Part shown: positions 35,488-45,847 of the stretch, one piece after another | Numbering within the stretch: position 1 is the first letter of the stretch | Layout of the letters: each line of letters starts with the position of its first letter | Source of the DNA: Marasmius tenuissimus | Lineage: Eukaryota; Basidiomycota; Agaricomycetes; Agaricales; Marasmiaceae | Reading direction: 5' to 3' | Length of the DNA: 64,000 nt | NCBI GenBank assembly: GCA_029532415.1 | Contig: JAQOTA010000053.1 | Span: 4,278,001 to 4,342,000 of the forward strand | Notes under the pieces: model-generated | Told to the model about the DNA's origin: nothing | Databases searched by the model: none | The model's input: only the letters and a program-made list of their open reading frames with translations | Translations under genes and position numbers: made by a program

Positions 35488-38400
35488 ATGCCCCGGACGA
35501 ACATAAATCACGGCAGAGACCAGATTCTTGGCGACCGCGTGGAGGTCAACAACGTTGGGGTGCAGCAGAACTTTGCCACAAATCTGTCCAGCCGTGAGTC
35601 TTTCACCTCCCTCCTATAACCGAGACTTCTGACAGAGGTTCTATAGCCCGCATGACTCACTTGTGTGATGCAGTCGCCGGCGTAGGAGCATCCCACCTAT
35701 CAGAACAGCAGTTTGACAGGGGACTGAAGTGCCTTGAGGGAACTCGTGTAGAGATTATCAGAGCTATCCTTGACTGGTTAGCGTCAAAAGATTGGTCTTG
35801 TCCATTATGCTGGCTGTCGGGTGCTGCAGGGGTTGGCAAGTCGTCGATCGCGATGACTGTAGCCAAATCCTGCGAAGGCGACGGGTTGGCATCGTCTTTC
35901 TTCTTCTTTCGACCTGACCCGAAGCGGAACAACCCCTCGGCCTTCGTATTGTCGATCGCCCACGACCTTGTGGTAAGGATGCCATTCGCTGGAGACTTCA
36001 TCACCCAGACGATTTCGAAGGATCCGACAATACTGGAGGCTACACTGGAGGACCAGTTCCAAGAGCTCGTCTTTAAACCCGCTATGCAAAGGAGTACCCT
36101 GAGATGGCTTCTGCACCAATTTTGGCTCATACCCAAGGCGCCAAGCCTGGTCATTATAGACGGCCTGGATGAATGTGGTGATGAAGATACTCAGCGCCGC
36201 ATTCTCTCGACCATTATATCCTCCTACAAGCAGTCACGCCACTTTCCTTTACGTTTCCTCATTTGCAGCCGTCCGGAGAAGTGGATCCGGGAAGCTTTCG
36301 ATGAGGATGACTTCCGTGGACTCACTCAGCATCTTCGGCTCGACGACGAAGTGTTCTCCAACAGGGACATCAAGCGGTACTACCTCCGTGAGTTCAAACA
36401 GATTCGCGAGAGCCCCCAATTTGCTCGTCTTTCATTTCCAGCAGCCTGGCCCTCACCAGAGGATCTTGAGTTTCTGGTAGACAAGTCATCCGGCCAGTTC
36501 GTTCACGCGGCCACCATTGTAAAGATCGTGAAGTCTCGTGGCTGCAACCCCCTTGCTCAACTCAGCAGCATCCTCAGCTACACTCTCGACAACCCATCCC
36601 GGTCGTTCGCTCCCATTGACTTCCTATACCAAATGGTCCTCTCCAACCACCCTGATCCCGAGCAATTGGTCCCCGTCCTTGCTGCAATCTTCATGCTCCC
36701 TCCTCATGGACCCTCCTCACCTGAGTTCATCGAGCTGCTCCTTGGACTCCCTACCGGCGAGCTCGACATCATCTTACGTCCCATGCATTCTGTACTGAAT
36801 ATCCGAGATGCGGGCATACCGATTGTCCCGTTCCACGAGTCTTTTATGGAGTTCCTTTATGACAAGTCACGCTCAGAGTGTTTCTGCATCGACACCTCCG
36901 TCCAGTATGATTTCCTTGCACAGCGGTGGGTGCAGGCACTCAACCCGGTAAACCAGCCCTCGTTGTGAGTTTCCTCTTTCCCTCGACGTAACAGAATCTG
37001 AACAGTATTCCCTCTAGCTTTAACGATTGGAGAAAGCGCACCTTGTGGAAGGGCTGGGCGGATCTTTGCCTTTGTGTGGAGCAACCCAGCGAGAAGCTTT
37101 TGTCTGATCTTCAACAGACAGACCTACTAGCGATTATCATCAATGTAGCCATCACACATTCTCAGGCACGTGAAGAGCTCTCGTCCATTATCACCCGTCC
37201 ACTTGAAGCAATTATATCCTGGCTGGCCCCGACGGTGAGCTTGTCTGTCATCTGAAGGTAATTTGGTCTACTCATCTCGCCGTAAAGGACAGTCCTGTAT
37301 CGGCTGTAATCGTCCGTCATTCCCAAGATATTCTCGAGCAGTTTAAATCCGTCCTCATGGCTGAATCTGACGATAGGTAAGATTTCCTCACCTGTTTATT
37401 GTCATTCTTGTGACTCAGCTTCCTTGCGACATCGGTAGCATTGAGGAACAATCGAGAGGGTCTCCGTATCGCGAGCTACATGCACTATGTTACCTTGCAT
37501 TTATGACCCACTGGCATTCCAACCATTATGAGAACCTTCGTCCAATTCTTACTGCTATTCTCGCCCTTCCTATCAATCTCAAGCTATCCTCAGAATGGAT
37601 AGGCTTGTTGTTTGATATGCCACCCGGAGATGTCGCATTGGCGTGGCAAGGAATGCACTCGATACTGCATATCCGTGCATTCGGGAAGTTTGATCGGATT
37701 GGTCACGACGTGGCGCACCATCTCCACATAGATATTCCCGTCCAGAGGCACAATATTGCGCGACAGTGGCTTGACGGCGTCTCGGCTTTCAAGATGCAGG
37801 CGTATAGGTATGGAATTCTCAGTCTTCTGTCTCCTCGACTGCTGTCCTGATACATACTCGATTTGAACTTATCAGCTCTGATCAGCTCTATGGTGAAAGC
37901 ACCAATTCGTTCTTTACGGAATGGATGGAGTTCTGTACCACATTCACCAAACCAACTATAGACTTGGTGGGCAGGCTGCGAGGCGTCGACTTTGCCTCTG
38001 TCTACTTTTGCAAATGCTTCCCATACGGTCGTCATATTAAAGATTGGCATGAAACTTTTGAAGCTTTGCGTAGTTGGGTTTTGAAAGGCGTAAGTGCACT
38101 TGAAACATCGTCTCTGAGCGGAATCTTTGTGCTGATTGCCCATAATTACTAGGATTGGCGAGTGGGTTTCACCCGTCTCGAGCAGGGCCTTGTGGACAAA
38201 CTCGACAGACTTCCCAATAGTTTTCACCTTGAACAATTGTCAGGACCTCTCCGAGATGACGACTTGATTGTTGCTGTCCTGGTCACCTCAGAATGCTCAA
38301 TGGGCACCCTACTGGCACGTAACGCAACGGAAAGGTATCAACGTCAAGCGCCGCTTCGCATTACAGAGTGTCAGTGCGATGCCCAGTCTATAGGGAACAA

Positions 38401-38881
38401 GTCAGGCGATGCAGCAAAGCACCTTGCGTACCAGGAAGCCTGCACACGAGTTGTTAGAGCATATGTCACCAAGTTTGAAGTGCTGGCCAGAACCAACGAT
38501 GATGTATGGGAGTTGAACCGGATTTTTATTACCGTAGTGGACTCGGCGCTTCTGCAACATTGTCGCCTTGATACCGAGCTCTTTTCGCTCTTTAATACAG
38601 TATTTGCATCTGCGCGTGGATGCTCGCTATTACAGTTTTACGGCGGTACCAATGATAGGGAACGACTAAAGGCCAGGTTGAGTGACTGGATTAAGGTATG
38701 TACATCATTTCTCATCCAACTTCCACGCATTGCTAATTTTAATGCTGCGCCTCCACTTGACATGGATTTTCTCTTTCGTGCATAGACTTTCCCGGAAAGT
38801 TTCGCTCAAGAGGCCGCGGAGATAAAAGCACAAGTCAACACCCTGTCCTGGGACAAGTGGGGTGTTAGAATTTTGCTCTAG
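35488..38881 (+). CDS. NLR-2: NACHT NTPase with duplicated C-terminal module
   Basis: Close paralogue of NLR-1, about 983 residues. Eight exons: 35488-35593, 35647-36964, 37018-37234, 37288-37376, 37439-37807, 37876-38089, 38153-38695, 38786-38881. Unlike NLR-1 it has a separate first exon, NINHGRDQILGDRVEVNNV then GVQQNFATNLSS, joined by a phase-1 intron to PRMTHLCDAV. Walker A is GAAGVGKSSIA and Walker B LVIIDGLDEC. Module copy 1 (LLLGLPTGELDIILRPMHSV, HESFMEFLYDKSRS) and copy 2 (LLFDMPPGDVALAWQGMHSI, HHLHIDIPVQRHNIARQW) are both present. The end reads TFPESFAQEAAEIKAQ then DKWGVRILL, a tail unlike those of NLR-1 and NLR-3. No frame damage was seen. Confidence 0.85.
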
Positions 38882-39334
38882 TTTGCATCATCGCTATGTG
38901 CGAGTCACGTATACGGTATAGAAGAAAAAGTTGCGGATGTAACACGATACGACCTTGCAATTGGATACAAAAGCAGCAATAATACACTGAGACATGAAAA
39001 GTCCTATTGGAGGATCCTGGGTGCGGTGGTAATAGTAGTGATAATGAACGAGGAAAAGACACGAAGAAACCTGCATGTAGTTGGATACACATTGCGAGGA
39101 ACAAGCGAAAACAACAAAACGATTTCCTGTTGGAGAAAACCACATATCGGAAAATGAACGGGGAGCATCAAGATTATCAATGGGCCATGATGGTGAACGA
39201 GAGATGAACGTGAGATGGAAGGACGGAAGAGATAGAACGAGGAAACATGTAGTTGGATAAAAATGTAACGTTCGCGCGTCAGCGGAAAAGGAAGCCAGCG
39301 ATTCCTGTTGGAGGGACCCCAAACGAGAAGGTGA
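38882..39334. repeat. Short tandem-like repeats downstream of NLR-2
   Basis: A segment containing a CCTATTGGAGGATCC / TTTCCTGTTGGAGAA / ATTCCTGTTGGAGGG core recurs here about every 140-190 bases. The same set is found at 49840-50170 downstream of NLR-3. Only one such core (30080-30105) lies downstream of NLR-1. Confidence 0.55.
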
Positions 39335-41125
39335 CTACGCCTCCTTCCCAGCCACACCCACCGCCCTCTCAGCAGCCCCCGCCACCCCCTCAAACGCCCT
39401 CACAAGCACCCCCCTCACCTCCAACTCAACACCAACCCTAACAAGACCCCTCTCCACACCAAATTCCTTAGCCCAATCCAACTCCCCGCAATGAGCCAGG
39501 ATTGTAAACGGACACGCCAACGCAAAGTTAGTTCCCAGACTCGGTCCTTTGTAACAAGCCAGGTTGTCGGAAAAAAGCCTCAGAAGCAACGGGGGATATG
39601 AATGTTATGGAGAAGAGACCGCCGTACCCCCCGTTTTTAAGACGCCGAGGGTCGTAGTGCTCGAGGGTGAGATATTCGGGGTAGAAGATCTGTGATTACG
39701 CCCGGGCAAGAATGGAAAAAGTCGCAGATGGCTTCTGCGTTCGCGTCGACGATTTTGATGCGTCGGTCAAAATCTCGAGAATTTCGTTCCATGAATATAG
39801 CGTCTTGGTCGAAGTGACAATCTTCGTAAGTCCTTCCAAGGGTTCGTTGAGCAGCGTAATGTCGGCTTTGGGGATTCAGAACGAGGCTAAAGCGATACGA
39901 TCAGAACTTGGGAGGGACAAAGGGAACGGGAAGAAAGTACCTGCCACCAAACACCTTCGACAGACTACTCCACATCATCGAATTCCCCAACGTCTCGTCG
40001 TTGACGATCCAAAAACCCGTAGCGGTCGGCCAACTTTCGGAGTCGGGGGGAGGTCCGCGGATCGGAAGAGACGGTTGGATAGGCATTTTGTGAAGAGGAC
40101 CAGAACGTGGTTGGTGAAGCCTTGTAACAACGCTTCGAAATCGTCGAGATTGTTGTTGGTGCCGTTCCCAACCCCGTTTTCGTGAGATTTTTTGAGGATG
40201 TCGGCGTAGGGGAACCTGGCCACCGTGATGTGTCAGAAGATGCAACTAAAATCTCAGGGCCACGACGATACGCACCCAAAATCAAACCCTCTTCGTCTGA
40301 GGAAGTGTAGACGGACCAAGTGCCATATAGCGTTCGTCCCAGTAGGGTGAAGATCAACGTCCTCTGGAATTTCCGTGATGCCTCGTGTACTCATACTCGG
40401 GGCGTCGTCGTCCCGAGCGAGGAGACCCAAAATTCTGAGACGTAGTGCTCGTTCGACCATTGCAGCAGCTGAGATGGGAAGGGAAGGACTTGATATGACC
40501 TTATCGTTCTCCCGAGGAGTCATCGATCATCGTCCAGTGCTTCGCTCCCTAGGGACATATTGTGTTGGCCATTCGTGAGTTTGGGTTGTCCTTTCACAGA
40601 ATAGTATTGATTGCAAACTTTTTGTGGGTACCGCGGCGATGAGTAGGGGACAGTAGGAGACCCGAGGCGGGGACCCGTCCGGAAGAAGAGCCAGACAACT
40701 CGATATTCGACCCCTCGCATGCTGCCAAGACTATTTATGCGAGTGGGAACGCATCTTCCAGAACGACAGGCACGGTGTAGATGTCGAATATCGATGTGGA
40801 CCCATCACCGCACCGTACACAGTCGATGGAGTTGCTGAGAACACCACCACTCTTGTTTCCGTGAGCTCCGAGTTTGCGTACGTGGATTCGACCGAGCTGT
40901 CGAGACCTTTTAGTTGCCACAACTTCTGCAATGAATTGTGCGTAAACGGACCTTTTGTATGCTGGGATGTATGAGACAATATGGGTGCCCAAAAACCATG
41001 GCATCCGTGACTGTTTGTTCGCTCTCTTCGTATCCAACCTTCTCTTTCTATGTAGGCAGTGAGACGGTAATTGCATGAGGTAATGGAGAAACGGCTGAGC
41101 CGGGTTCAAGAGAGGTATCGGGCAT
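39335..41125 (-). pseudogene. CGS-B: degenerate cystathionine gamma-synthase
   Basis: N-terminus at 41125 (SLEPGSAVSPLPHAITVSLP region). The best-preserved part is the C-terminus at 39560-39335: [60 protein letters not shown]. One base is inserted just before it (GCTTTTTTCCGACAACC against GCCTTCTTCGACAACC in CGS-A), so the ending is out of frame. The N-terminal half also changes frame several times and has stops. It lies antisense and downstream of NLR-2, as CGS-A does with NLR-1. Confidence 0.8.
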
Positions 41126-41179
41126 GGCGACGTGGTGACAGTGAGGAGAAGTATAAAACAAAGAGCGTGTATTATTTGA

Positions 41180-41960
41180 TCACGGAGGTGAGGTAGCGAG
41201 AAAGGAGGGAATTGGCTTGTGCGTCTGCATCGACAACTTTGACCCGATGATCAAAGTCTCACGAGTTATGTTCCAAGATAGCAGTCTTCATATGTTGATC
41301 CTGTCGCCTTTGAAGGCTCAGAACGAGGCTTCAAGACGATAGATTAGTCTCACTCGACCAACTAGGAGAAAGGAAATTACGCACCTGCCTCAGCGTTCGA
41401 TAAAACCCTGCCAGACCATCTCCATAAATTCCCGATCGTCTCTGTCAATAGCCCTTATCGATCTGCCAATGACCGGAGGAGAGAATTGAACAGAGTGCGA
41501 TAACTGAGCAGTTGCTTTCTCGTTTGGCTGGTGTGATGGGGAAGATTCACGACTCGTGGCTTCTGGTGGTCAACTTCTAGTGTCGGTTGGAACGTTTTCG
41601 TAGGAGGAGGAGGCAGGTTGAAACGTCCAGAAGAGCTACCCAGGTGTTCTGCCAGACCGCTCCCTGGAAAGATTTTTGTGCGAGTAGGAATGTGGATGCC
41701 AAACTTGGGACCGCCCACCGCTCCCTTCGATAATGACTTCTTGGGGAGAAACAGTTGTGAAATGAATCATCACTGCAAGCATCTGCACGTCCACCAATCA
41801 ACTGTGTTTTTCTTCGACTACTCGTACACCTCTGTATATCGATGACGAATTTCGCCGTGTGAGTCGATCCGTTCTGTTCTCTCATACGGGTATGAGGGCG
41901 TGTGGGATACGAGCATTAGGAATTGTTGAAGGACTGGTCTTCTCTCCTTCTCTTCGCCCA
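41180..41960 (-). pseudogene. CGS-B': decayed cystathionine gamma-synthase fragment
   Basis: Positional equivalent of CGS-A'. Pieces such as FLLAQKSFQGAVWQNTWVAL correspond to the PLAKQFWQ region of the better copies. RGRADACSDDSFHN-type sequence matches the GGRTEACSEGSFYK piece of CGS-A'. It is broken throughout. Confidence 0.55.
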
Positions 41961-42214
41961 CGAGAGGAAGGATAGCAAGTCCATGATTGTTGGGACTCGT
42001 CGAGGTATTCGGGCAGAGCGACATGGTGTATTCGAGCCTGCGATCGGCGTGGGTAAACCAGAGTCCTGACAGTGAATGTGGGGAGGATAACGAGTCTTTT
42101 TAACGAGGTCCAAGGAGAATTCTGGAGAAGTGCTTCACGATCACGTGGCGCTTCTCGCCCAACGTCGTCGTTAGACGCCTGTCCAACTGCCGTTAGACGC
42201 CTGTTCAACTGCCG

Positions 42215-43382
42215 GCAGCCTGTCCACCGACCACCACAATCACCTCAGCCAATCGACCCCCCTCCTTAGGTTTCGTCAGCAGACGCCTAGAGTTGCTATC
42301 TAGCTCGAAGATTTATGCCTGTAATCATGCCGTCGATGGCTCCTCCCGTACCACCCTCGTTGCCTATCAAATCGAACGGACAAGCGAGCGCCATCCCACT
42401 ACAAGAAGACCCACTCCAACATCGGGTTCCGACGGTATGATTGAACGTTCCTATTGTATCGGACTCCATTGCCCCGCGACTCGCAACGATGCTACTGAAG
42501 TATGGTCCATTTTTGAAAGGCCATGTTCCTCGTTGTGTCCCGTCCAATCCCTATTTCCCCAGTCCATTCATCTTTCTCCAGACCCGTGATGATATCACAC
42601 AAATAACGAAAGGTCCGTGTTCACCACCTAAAGATGTCCTTCGAAACCTCATGATCATGTGCACTATAGACGAAAGTAAAGGCCGACAAACCACGACTCG
42701 AGCTGCTCATTCTTCTCGGTATCCTCTCGTCAATTCTCGATGCGCCGTACACGGCGCTTTCGACCACACATTCTGGAACCTCCAAACCCACGCGCGCACT
42801 CGCTCGATCAATGTGTCTGGCGATATTCATCAGACAGTACATCCTCGGCGCGAGCAAAAGTCGTTTTTGGTGTTGATGGGCCGGAGGAGAAGGTTTGGGG
42901 GATGCAAGGTGACGGTGATGGCGAGATTGAGGATGAAGATGTAGTAGCAGAGGACGCAGAGAGTAGTGGAGAAGAAGAGCCACCGGATTTTGATGCAGAT
43001 GAAGATGTTGATGATGAGGAAGATGGCTGCCAATCTGTTCCTCAGGCGAACTCAGAACAAGGTCCCCACGGACACAGCTCGCAACCACGAAACCTCAGCA
43101 AGTGAACGCAAACGCATACCTTCGATCATACGCCGAGCTCCGAGCATAACCTCAAGGCAGACATACTATTCTCGAATACGTTGGCAAGGACAGAAGTGAA
43201 GGTCGTGGTATGAGCTCTGAACTAGGTGAGTTTACTCTTGTCACTGCGCTTCCCGAGCTGATTTCGACATTCTCTAGGCCCAACAAAAACGCGTATCATC
43301 ATCCTCCGAGTACCTCGAAGGCTCGAGCATCCTGCTTAGGTTCCGAGAGAGAATATGGACCGTACCACGAAACGTGTTGTTT
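42215..43382. repeat. Repeat block R, copy 2
   Basis: Copy of 32880-34042. The plus-strand acidic frame is 42740-43105, and the acidic centre is residue-identical to copy 1. A 24-base in-copy duplication (GTCCAACTGCCG...) lies near 42180-42210, and 9 extra bases (TTCATCTTT) near 42565. After 43382 this copy continues into sequence that copy 1 lacks but copy 3 retains in decayed form. Confidence 0.7.
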
Positions 43383-44324
43383 CGGGAGTCGGAGAGGAAC
43401 GCGAGGTTCAGTTCGTATCGAGCGAAAACAATGTAGATACCCGGCGCAAGGGCAAGTTGCAAGGTATCTGAAATATTACCAGCTATAACTCGCCAGCATC
43501 GGGGGCAACAATGGTTCGATAATGATTGCGACACAACGATTTATTTTTATTCCTATCTCCTATTTCTATTTTACGACACCCAGAGCTGGGCTTTTGGCCG
43601 AGAACGACTAAAGTTCGTGCCCTCTACTTTTCGCCGCAGTGCCTGCCACAGCTGTAACGCTATAGCAATCCCAACATCAGAACTCCGTGTGCCAGGGTTT
43701 CTGGGTTCGCGTGGGCCAAAGGCGACGCGTTGAGCTCTTCGGGTGTGAATGTCCCCCTGAAACTCGAGAGGGGTAAACGGGAGCCGCCACTCGTTGTGAA
43801 GCCGTTGGCGTTGCTCGTTTCTATCCTGTTCGAAGGAATTGAAGTTGAAAGCGCTCAGTTACGAACACGAAGTAAACTCACTGCCATCTTCAAATACTCG
43901 TCCGGGAAAGAAGGGAAGGACAGTCAAGAGGTTTTTGTCGAGGTCTTCTCAATAACCTTGTCCTCTTCGTCCTTTTCGTCGTGGTTCGTCACTGTGGATA
44001 TCAGGCAGCGGTGTTGCCCTTGCCCTTGCCCTTGACCGATTATCAGTGTGTTCGCGTTCTACGGTCGGGTCGACCTAATCAGCAGAGGTGGAAGTCGTCG
44101 AATTATCTCCTCTCAGCCCAGGGCTCCTAGGTCGAGGTGATAGCTGGTGTAGGTATGTACTGGATGATATTGTTGCTCCTGAAGGAGCACAGCAGCTCGA
44201 GGATGAGTATTTAAGTAGTATTCCAGCTCCTCTTGATAAAGCTGTCACTAGAAATCACCCTGTTTAGTGGGAGCAAAACAAGTACAGATCGCCCTTCGCG
44301 AGCAAAGCAGAGGTGAACTCACCC
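43383..44324 (-). other. Segment missing from unit 1; holds end of an unidentified gene
   Basis: About 940 bp present here and absent between 34042 and 34043. On the minus strand a terminal exon 43825-43571 fits: acceptor ACAG, phase 0, 84 codons. It contains NEWRLPFTPLEFQGDIHT and RSSDVGIAIALQLWQALRRK and ends RSRPKAQLWVS. A donor GTGAGT matches it upstream (43881), but that upstream frame has an in-frame TGA. The same ending is found decayed at 59150-59033 (RSQPKTRLWVL with one TGA). The family is not recognised; the gene is probably dead. Confidence 0.4.
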
Positions 44325-44880
44325 TCCCAGCATCTTCCTCAGCTTTCTTTCTTCTCGCAGCCCTCTCAAAGTCCTCGTACTGCCCAAACGCAACTAACGG
44401 CTCGTTTGCGGCCAGTAGATCACCGAACAGAATTTCCTCCGTCGTCTCTCCCCCTTCCTCTCGAGAACTTGGTTTTCCTTCTATTTCACGCTTCGCGGTG
44501 GGGCCCAATCGTTATGAAGCAGTCTTCGCGCGGATGAAGCAAGACAACCGGATATTGCCAGGCCGACAAACGTGGTTCGGAGTGCTGAGGGGTGATGTAT
44601 GTAGGGTAGAAGACTTGTTTGATTACGCCCGAGCGGGAATGGGAAAATTGTAGACGGCTTCTGCGGAGTCGATAGCTTTGATTGAAGATTCATCAAGCAA
44701 AGTCCCGAGAGTTACGCCCCGTAAAGATGGTGTCCTGATCAAAGTAGAATGCGAGGATTTTGGTGAAGGCTTGTGATTCTGATTATCATCGATCGCTTCG
44801 GACTGGTCGAGACCATCGTCGGTGCCGTTGGAGGACTTTGAGGGTGTCGGCGTATGAGCGTGCGACAGAAGTCTCAGTCA
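44325..44880 (-). pseudogene. Fused remnant: unknown exon plus CGS fragment, copy 2
   Basis: Counterpart of 34043-34570. The exon reads EEILFGDLLAANEPLVAFGQ then DFERAARRKKAEEDAGR and ends at a GTGAGT donor. The CGS-like part is 44585-44870. Its extra SSREEGGETT, absent from copy 1, shows small indels between the copies. Confidence 0.5.
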
Positions 44881-45847
44881 ATTTACTAGCTAAGGCTCCA
44901 GGCAGCTCGCTGCGCTGAGCCCTTATGCGTCTGCTCTCCACCTGAGCTGGGCGGGTAAAGCCCTGCCATGATCCATATAGCGCAAGGTTGTTGGCGTTGA
45001 ACTTGAAGGCATAGATAGCATCGGGCCGTGACCTGTACCACATCGGGTTATATTTCTATCTCTGAGGGAAGGAAGGAGGCAAGGAAGGGTTGCTTTTCAG
45101 CTCAGCGGCTTTGAGATTATTGACAGACAACGCTGCGGATAAATCGATGACCTATTCAAAGGAAAAGAAATACTCACCCTGTGCGTCTCTCTCTACCTCT
45201 GCCTTAAGCCTCCAGCTCTCCAAGCATCTTCGTGGATCCTCTGTATGGCTGACTGGCTCACGATCGATTGTTGAATCAGACGCGTTGAAAGATGGAATAA
45301 ACGTTGGATTCAGACTTAGTAAGGGGGCACACGGGCACTTGAGAGGTCTTCCTTTGAGTTGACACGATAGCTGAGAGGATGGGGGACTATATGAGCTGCT
45401 CGCTGTTGAAGACGACGTGCTCGAGAGAGGTAACGCACGAAAATTTGGCGCATGCCATGAGCCAAACAATCGGAGTTGGCGGGCCGGAGCTCAAACAAAG
45501 AAGGTTCGAGGGGATCAAAACGACACCGCCAATAAACTGCTGTCTTCATGACCAGTGCTTGACGGTCCCCCACTTACTACACATTTTCGCCTTTTCCGTT
45601 GTTGCCTTTCCCCAGACTATCCCCCCTACAGGCTACAGCACGGAATTGGGCTTGGTACCCTAAAATCATCAAGTCTTGTTACCAATCGGCCCTGCGGATA
45701 CCGGGAAGACCATCGCTCCTCGACAGCTTCGCCGCCAAACTTCGCCGAATCGCCCTTTCCAAACCTCCCCGTAGACCTTGGACCTATCATATTTGACGAG
45801 GGAGAGGGATGAACCATGGTCCAAGATCGAGGAACAGCTACAGTGCA
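44881..45847. repeat. 5' flank block shared by NLR-3 and NLR-2
   Basis: Aligns with 34571-35487, including the minus-strand FNANNLALYGSWQGFTRPA frame. It contains the presumed NLR-3 promoter. Confidence 0.5.
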
